From: an uncultured Pseudomonadales bacterium
GTDB lineage: Bacteria; Pseudomonadota; Gammaproteobacteria; Pseudomonadales; Azotimanducaceae
Direction of reading: 5' to 3'
Length of the DNA stretch: 64,000 nucleotides
Assembly: GCA_951813295.1 (NCBI GenBank)
Contig: CATOTI010000001.1
Span: 806,001-870,000, forward strand
The stretch's first letter is position 1. Every line of letters begins with the position of its first letter. The notes beneath the pieces were generated by a model. It saw nothing but the letters and a program-made list of their open reading frames with translations, was not told the origin of the DNA and ran no database searches. Of this stretch, positions 60,632 to 64,000 are shown one piece after another. The position numbers were made by a program, and so were the translations under genes.

Positions 60632-61302
60632 CAAGCGCGCGAATTCTCGTCGCCGCTTTTCTCCTTCTCGCCGCGGGCGCGACGACGCACGCTTTCGAAA
60701 AGCTCGTCTACGACGCGAGGGTCGGTTGGATCGAAGCAGGCTCGATCGAGATGATCGCCAATCGCACCGCAGACCGGTTCTACATCGCGGGTTCCGTCGA
60801 GACCAAAGGCGTGATCCGGCGCCTCATCAAATGGCGAGGGTCCTTTTCCGCAGTCGGGTCCATCGTCGACGGCGAACCCGAGGGTGAGGCCTATCTGCTG
60901 CTGGAAGAGAAAGGCGACGAGCGGGAAATCCTGCTCGCCGCCAACAAGAAAACGGTCATCTATTCGAACAATCGACCCACGCAAATCATGGATCACCCGG
61001 GCGGCAACGACCTCATGAGCTCGCTCTTCCTCGGTCGGCATTGCTTCGAGCGACGCGTCGTTCACGACGGCGAAGATCCCTACGAGCTCGAACTCAACCG
61101 CATCTCGACGACCGAAATTTTCGAGCCCAAGCCCTACTACCGCGGTGCGACGACGCGCTGCGACTACCAATACGCCTACAAGGAGCGCGTGCGTCGCGTT
61201 TCGGTCTGGGTCGCCGATGTTGAAGGCGTATCTCGACCCGTGCGTATCCGGGTTCGAGTTCCGTTTCGACCCGATGGGGTGTTGCGCCTGCGGACGCGAT
61301 GA
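60628..61302 (+). CDS. DUF3108 family periplasmic protein
   Basis: A 224-residue DUF3108 protein. The first 22 residues form a signal peptide (hydrophobic core ILVAAFLLLAAGA ending in THA). The rest has the family pattern LVYDARVGWIEAGS and a beta-rich body. The function is unknown; members often occur with envelope biogenesis genes. It overlaps both flanking methyltransferase genes by four bases, so it is part of the glycan operon. Confidence 0.85.
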   Translation: MTSARILVAAFLLLAAGATTHAFEKLVYDARVGWIEAGSIEMIANRTADRFYIAGSVETKGVIRRLIKWRGSFSAVGSIVDGEPEGEAYLLLEEKGDEREILLAANKKTVIYSNNRPTQIMDHPGGNDLMSSLFLGRHCFERRVVHDGEDPYELELNRISTTEIFEPKPYYRGATTRCDYQYAYKERVRRVSVWVADVEGVSRPVRIRVRVPFRPDGVLRLRTR

Positions 61303-62006
61303 ACTGTCCGATCTGCGCGAACGATACGTCGACCCCCTTCGGCACGAAGAACGGTTACACGCTCGAAAGATGCACACGCTGTGATTCGCTGTACGTGAAT
61401 CCCATGCCGAGTGCGGCGGAACTCGCCGCCTTTTACCAGGATTATCACAAGACTGCCCAGTATCGCGCGAAGCTCGCATCGAAAATCCGTCGCGCCAAGA
61501 ACCGCATTCGACGCATCCAATGGCGTCGCCAAGGCAAGTCGTTCATCGACGTGGGCTGCAACGTCGGCTTCGCGGTCGAGGCGGCCCGGCGGTTGGGCTT
61601 CGAGGCAATAGGCGTCGACGTCGACGAGGTCGCGATCAACGAGGCGCGAGGACTATTTCCGGCGGCGCGCTTCGAGGTGGCCGACGTATTGGATCTGGCG
61701 GCGAGTGGTGAGGTTTTCGACGTGGTGTACTGCAGCGAGGTCGTCGAGCACCTCGCCGATCCAGGCCCGTTCGTGGCGGCCTTGCGCCAGATCCTGGCGC
61801 CCGGTGGTCGAAGCTTCATCACGACGCCGAATATCGCCCACCGTTCATTGCCCGATGACCTGATGACGAGCGATGAGATCCGTCCGCCCGAGCACCTGCT
61901 CTACTTCACCCCGGATTCACTCCGGGGCCTGCTCGAGCGCGCCGGCTTTCGTTCGACTCAAATTCAGTGGACGAACAAGCCGACCCTCAAGATCATCGCG
62001 AGCTGA
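61299..62006 (+). CDS. SAM-dependent methyltransferase with N-terminal zinc ribbon (2)
   Basis: A 235-residue class I methyltransferase. Zinc-ribbon cysteines are Cys3, Cys6, Cys25 and Cys28; the SAM motif FIDVGCNVGFAVEAA follows, then VDVDEVAI and CSEVVEHL. It resembles glycan-locus methyltransferases that modify sugars. It is the second such enzyme of the cluster, with a different arrangement of ribbon and fold. It overlaps DUF3108 by four bases and ends 31 bases before the LLM gene. Confidence 0.9.
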   Translation: MNCPICANDTSTPFGTKNGYTLERCTRCDSLYVNPMPSAAELAAFYQDYHKTAQYRAKLASKIRRAKNRIRRIQWRRQGKSFIDVGCNVGFAVEAARRLGFEAIGVDVDEVAINEARGLFPAARFEVADVLDLAASGEVFDVVYCSEVVEHLADPGPFVAALRQILAPGGRSFITTPNIAHRSLPDDLMTSDEIRPPEHLLYFTPDSLRGLLERAGFRSTQIQWTNKPTLKIIAS

Positions 62007-62037
62007 TGAACGTTCTCTCTCCAGCGCAAGGTGTCTC

Positions 62038-63039
62038 GTGATTCCGCTCGGCGTTCTCGACCAGTCACCCATCGCCCCGGGCGAGGACGCGGCGACCGCC
62101 CTCGCGCATTCCGAGCAACTCGCCCAGCACTGCGACGGCCTGGGTTATCACCGCTACTGGCTCGCGGAGCATCACGCCTCGAAGACGCTCGCGAGTTCGT
62201 CCCCCGAGATTCTAATCACCAGGATCGCGGGCGCGACGTCGCGAATCCGGGTCGGGTCGGGCGGCGTGATGCTTTCGCACTACTCACCCTTCAAGGTCGC
62301 CGAGAACTTCCTACTCCTGGAAACGCTCTACCCGAACCGCATCGACGTAGGTGTCGGGCGAGCGCCGGGAAGCGATGGTCTGACGGCTGCGGCGCTCGCC
62401 TATGGCAATCCACTCGGCATCGAGTACTACCCGGCAAAAGTGAAGGATCTCGTGGCCTTCCTCACGGGCGAAACTCCGCTGACCGAGGCATTCGAAAAAC
62501 TAAAAGCGTCCCCGGCCGTGCCGACCGCACCCGAGGTCTGGATGCTCGGTTCGAGCATGGATAGCGCTACCTATGCGGCCCGATTCGGCCTCGCGTTCTC
62601 CTACGCCCACTTCATCGCGCCGGAAGTCTGCATCGACGCCATGCAGCACTACCGCTCGACTTTCGCGGCCGAGCACTACGAACGACCCTATACATCGATC
62701 GGCGTCGCCGCGATCGCGAGCGAAGATGCGGACAAAATCGATCTCTACCGACGAATTCGCGAACTGACGCGCCTCCGAAGGAGCGCCGGCCAGAGAAATC
62801 CGGTGACGCCGGAAGAGGCGATCGACTTCCCGTTTGACGACGCGTCTCTCGAAAAGATGAACGACAAGCGATCCCGTCAGATCATCGATCAACCGGTCGA
62901 GGTCGCGCGGGCGATTCGCGACCTGGTGGCGGCGAGCGCGGCGGACGAAGTCATCGTGCTGACCAATACACACGACTTCGAGGATCGCCTACGTTCCTAT
63001 GAACTCCTGATGAAGGGATTCAACGAACTGGAGGACTGA
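62038..63039 (+). CDS. LLM-class oxidoreductase (YhbW/MsnO8 group)
   Basis: A 333-residue luciferase-like protein of the YhbW/MsnO8 group. The N-terminal IPLGVLDQSPI motif, RYWLAEHHASKTLASSSPEI and RIDVGVGRAPGSDG blocks are typical. It is probably an FMN-dependent oxidoreductase of unknown substrate. The GTG at 62038 follows AAGGTG at five-base spacing and fits the conserved N-terminus. It may be co-transcribed with the glycan cluster, but no functional link is evident. Confidence 0.9.
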   Translation: MIPLGVLDQSPIAPGEDAATALAHSEQLAQHCDGLGYHRYWLAEHHASKTLASSSPEILITRIAGATSRIRVGSGGVMLSHYSPFKVAENFLLLETLYPNRIDVGVGRAPGSDGLTAAALAYGNPLGIEYYPAKVKDLVAFLTGETPLTEAFEKLKASPAVPTAPEVWMLGSSMDSATYAARFGLAFSYAHFIAPEVCIDAMQHYRSTFAAEHYERPYTSIGVAAIASEDADKIDLYRRIRELTRLRRSAGQRNPVTPEEAIDFPFDDASLEKMNDKRSRQIIDQPVEVARAIRDLVAASAADEVIVLTNTHDFEDRLRSYELLMKGFNELED

Positions 63040-63042
63040 AGT

Positions 63043-63969
63043 TCAGTCCAACCAGGCATCCACGTGATCGAGGGCGCGTAGCACGCGGTCCTTTGCGCGG
63101 ATGAGGTCATCACCACGCCGCCCACCGACCCAAAACGCACCCAGCACGAGCCCTGCGCGAACGACGGACGCGCGAAAGTCGTCATCGAACGAATCGAACG
63201 GTAGTGCTTGTCGATACGTCGAAAGACGTTCGGCGACATCGTCGCCTCCATGAAAGACCGCCCAGTGCGCGAGATCATCGGTCGGCAACCCCACCGCCGC
63301 TCGCTGCCAGTCGATCAGGCAGGCCGTCCCGTCCGTCAGGAAACAGAAATTGCCCGGGTGCGTGTCGCAGTGTTGCAGCGTCACGCCGCGCCGCGCGGTC
63401 AGGCGCTCGTGAACCATCGCCCAACAGGGATCGTCGATTAGATCGGTCAGTCGGGTTCGTTCCGGTCGTGGCAAGTCGAGATCGATACACATTTCCTCGG
63501 TTCGCCGGCGCACACGCTCGCGCCACTCACCGGGCGGTGGGAATCGCTCGAGCGCCGCATGCTCCCAAGTCGATCGATGCAACGCTGCAAGGCAACGCAC
63601 GATGCGCTCGTTCGTGTTTCGCGGCGATTCCTCGAGCCGCGCAGACAAGTCGTCGAGGATGAGGACATAGCGTCCGTCGTCGTCGAGCCGCCCCGTCACG
63701 TACCCCGCCGTCGGAATCTCCGGCAGCGCGGACCGCAGTGACCGGTAAAACCAGAACTCGTTCGCGATGAAGGGCCGAAGATGGTCATCCGGCCGCGCTC
63801 TCGACGTCTTGACGAACAGCGGTTCGTCATCGACTCGAAAGTGGCCGTACTGAGCGCCCAGCGTGGTGCCCCGGCGCCATCGTTCGACAGAAGACACCGG
63901 ACGTTCGAGCGCACGCGCGAACCAGCCAGCATCACATTCGTCCAGGTCTTCGATCAGCTCGACGATCAC
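63043..63969 (-). CDS. Aminoglycoside phosphotransferase-like kinase (5' end near window edge)
   Basis: A 308-residue phosphotransferase-family protein (APH/EcKL-like). Nucleotide-binding and catalytic motifs are the QYGHFRV loop, the QHCDTHPGNFCF catalytic loop (Asp and Asn) and LIDWQRA, which corresponds to the kinase DFG-like site. It would phosphorylate a small alcohol, such as choline, a sugar or an antibiotic. The GTG at 63969 has GGAGG close upstream, but the frame remains open to the window edge, so the true start could lie outside. It converges on the LLM gene with a three-base gap. Confidence 0.85.
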   Translation of the reverse strand: MIVELIEDLDECDAGWFARALERPVSSVERWRRGTTLGAQYGHFRVDDEPLFVKTSRARPDDHLRPFIANEFWFYRSLRSALPEIPTAGYVTGRLDDDGRYVLILDDLSARLEESPRNTNERIVRCLAALHRSTWEHAALERFPPPGEWRERVRRRTEEMCIDLDLPRPERTRLTDLIDDPCWAMVHERLTARRGVTLQHCDTHPGNFCFLTDGTACLIDWQRAAVGLPTDDLAHWAVFHGGDDVAERLSTYRQALPFDSFDDDFRASVVRAGLVLGAFWVGGRRGDDLIRAKDRVLRALDHVDAWLD

Positions 63970-64000
63970 GGCCTCCGGAAGCGGCCTCGATTGGATCGGG

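Noticed and set aside
1..64000. tRNA, rRNA, CRISPR, insertion sequence or prophage
   Set aside because: No tRNA-like cloverleaf, repeat-spacer array, transposase, integrase or phage protein was seen on either strand; a dedicated search is needed to be certain.

Overview
The window is a GC-rich, very gene-dense stretch of a Gram-negative bacterial chromosome. It holds about 68 protein genes, with no RNA gene, insertion sequence, phage gene or CRISPR array that I could find. Gram-negative character is shown by an LpxL/HtrB-type acyltransferase, lipobox lipoproteins, a Tat-type lipoprotein signal and a QmcA/NfeD pair. The gene mix (Fds formate dehydrogenase, TypA, many CoA-thioester enzymes) suggests Pseudomonadota, probably a free-living Gammaproteobacterium from sea water or soil. 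I cannot fix the order from sequence alone.

Bases 1-38,300 are a catabolic region. Left part (443-10,179): a type B carboxylesterase, DUF427 and EthD-like proteins, an SMP-30 lactonase, a fused double CaiB/BaiF CoA-transferase on the minus strand, a probable secreted chorismate mutase, a GH32-like protein, and a second CoA-transferase with a DUF924 protein. Middle part (10,275-25,932), nearly all on the plus strand: three TIM-barrel amidohydrolases, two MFS transporters, a split MaoC-type dehydratase pair, a thiolase with its DUF35 partner, an acyl-CoA synthetase, a HAD hydrolase, a PhyH-type dioxygenase, an SDR and an enterochelin-esterase-like hydrolase. Together they look like a pathway that imports a compound, activates it with CoA and shortens its side chain. 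The substrate is unknown. A CmcJ-like oxygenase and a 2-hydroxyacid dehydrogenase lie on the minus strand (25,929-27,846). From 27,903 to 38,277 an Ldh2-type oxidoreductase is followed by a tightly overlapping operon: fdsG-fdsB-fdsA-fdhD-mobA, two enoyl-CoA hydratase-like genes and a PhyH protein with C-terminal HEAT-like repeats.

Bases 38,274-49,200 hold a three-gene TelA-type membrane operon on the minus strand, DUF3750, two tandem DsbA-fold isomerase-like proteins, an acyl-CoA carboxylase beta subunit, an FAD monooxygenase, two SDRs and a QmcA-NfeD pair. Two clear hairpin terminators lie here. A 400-base gene-poor, AT-richer gap (48,814-49,219) precedes a DUF6471 gene and typA.

Bases 51,363-64,000 combine single genes in alternating orientation (alpha/beta hydrolase, DUF1761, LLM oxidoreductase, acyltransferase, PhoX-like lipoprotein) with a seven-gene envelope-glycan cluster (55,983-62,006): two GT4 glycosyltransferases, a polysaccharide deacetylase, an ELM1-family protein, a DUF3108 protein and two zinc-ribbon methyltransferases. 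A luciferase-like oxidoreductase and a phosphotransferase close the window.

Three features stand out. Three convergent gene pairs share a CTAG as their overlapping stop codons. Stop/start overlaps, including several TTGA overlaps, occur throughout. No recognisable transcription factor is encoded in 64 kb.
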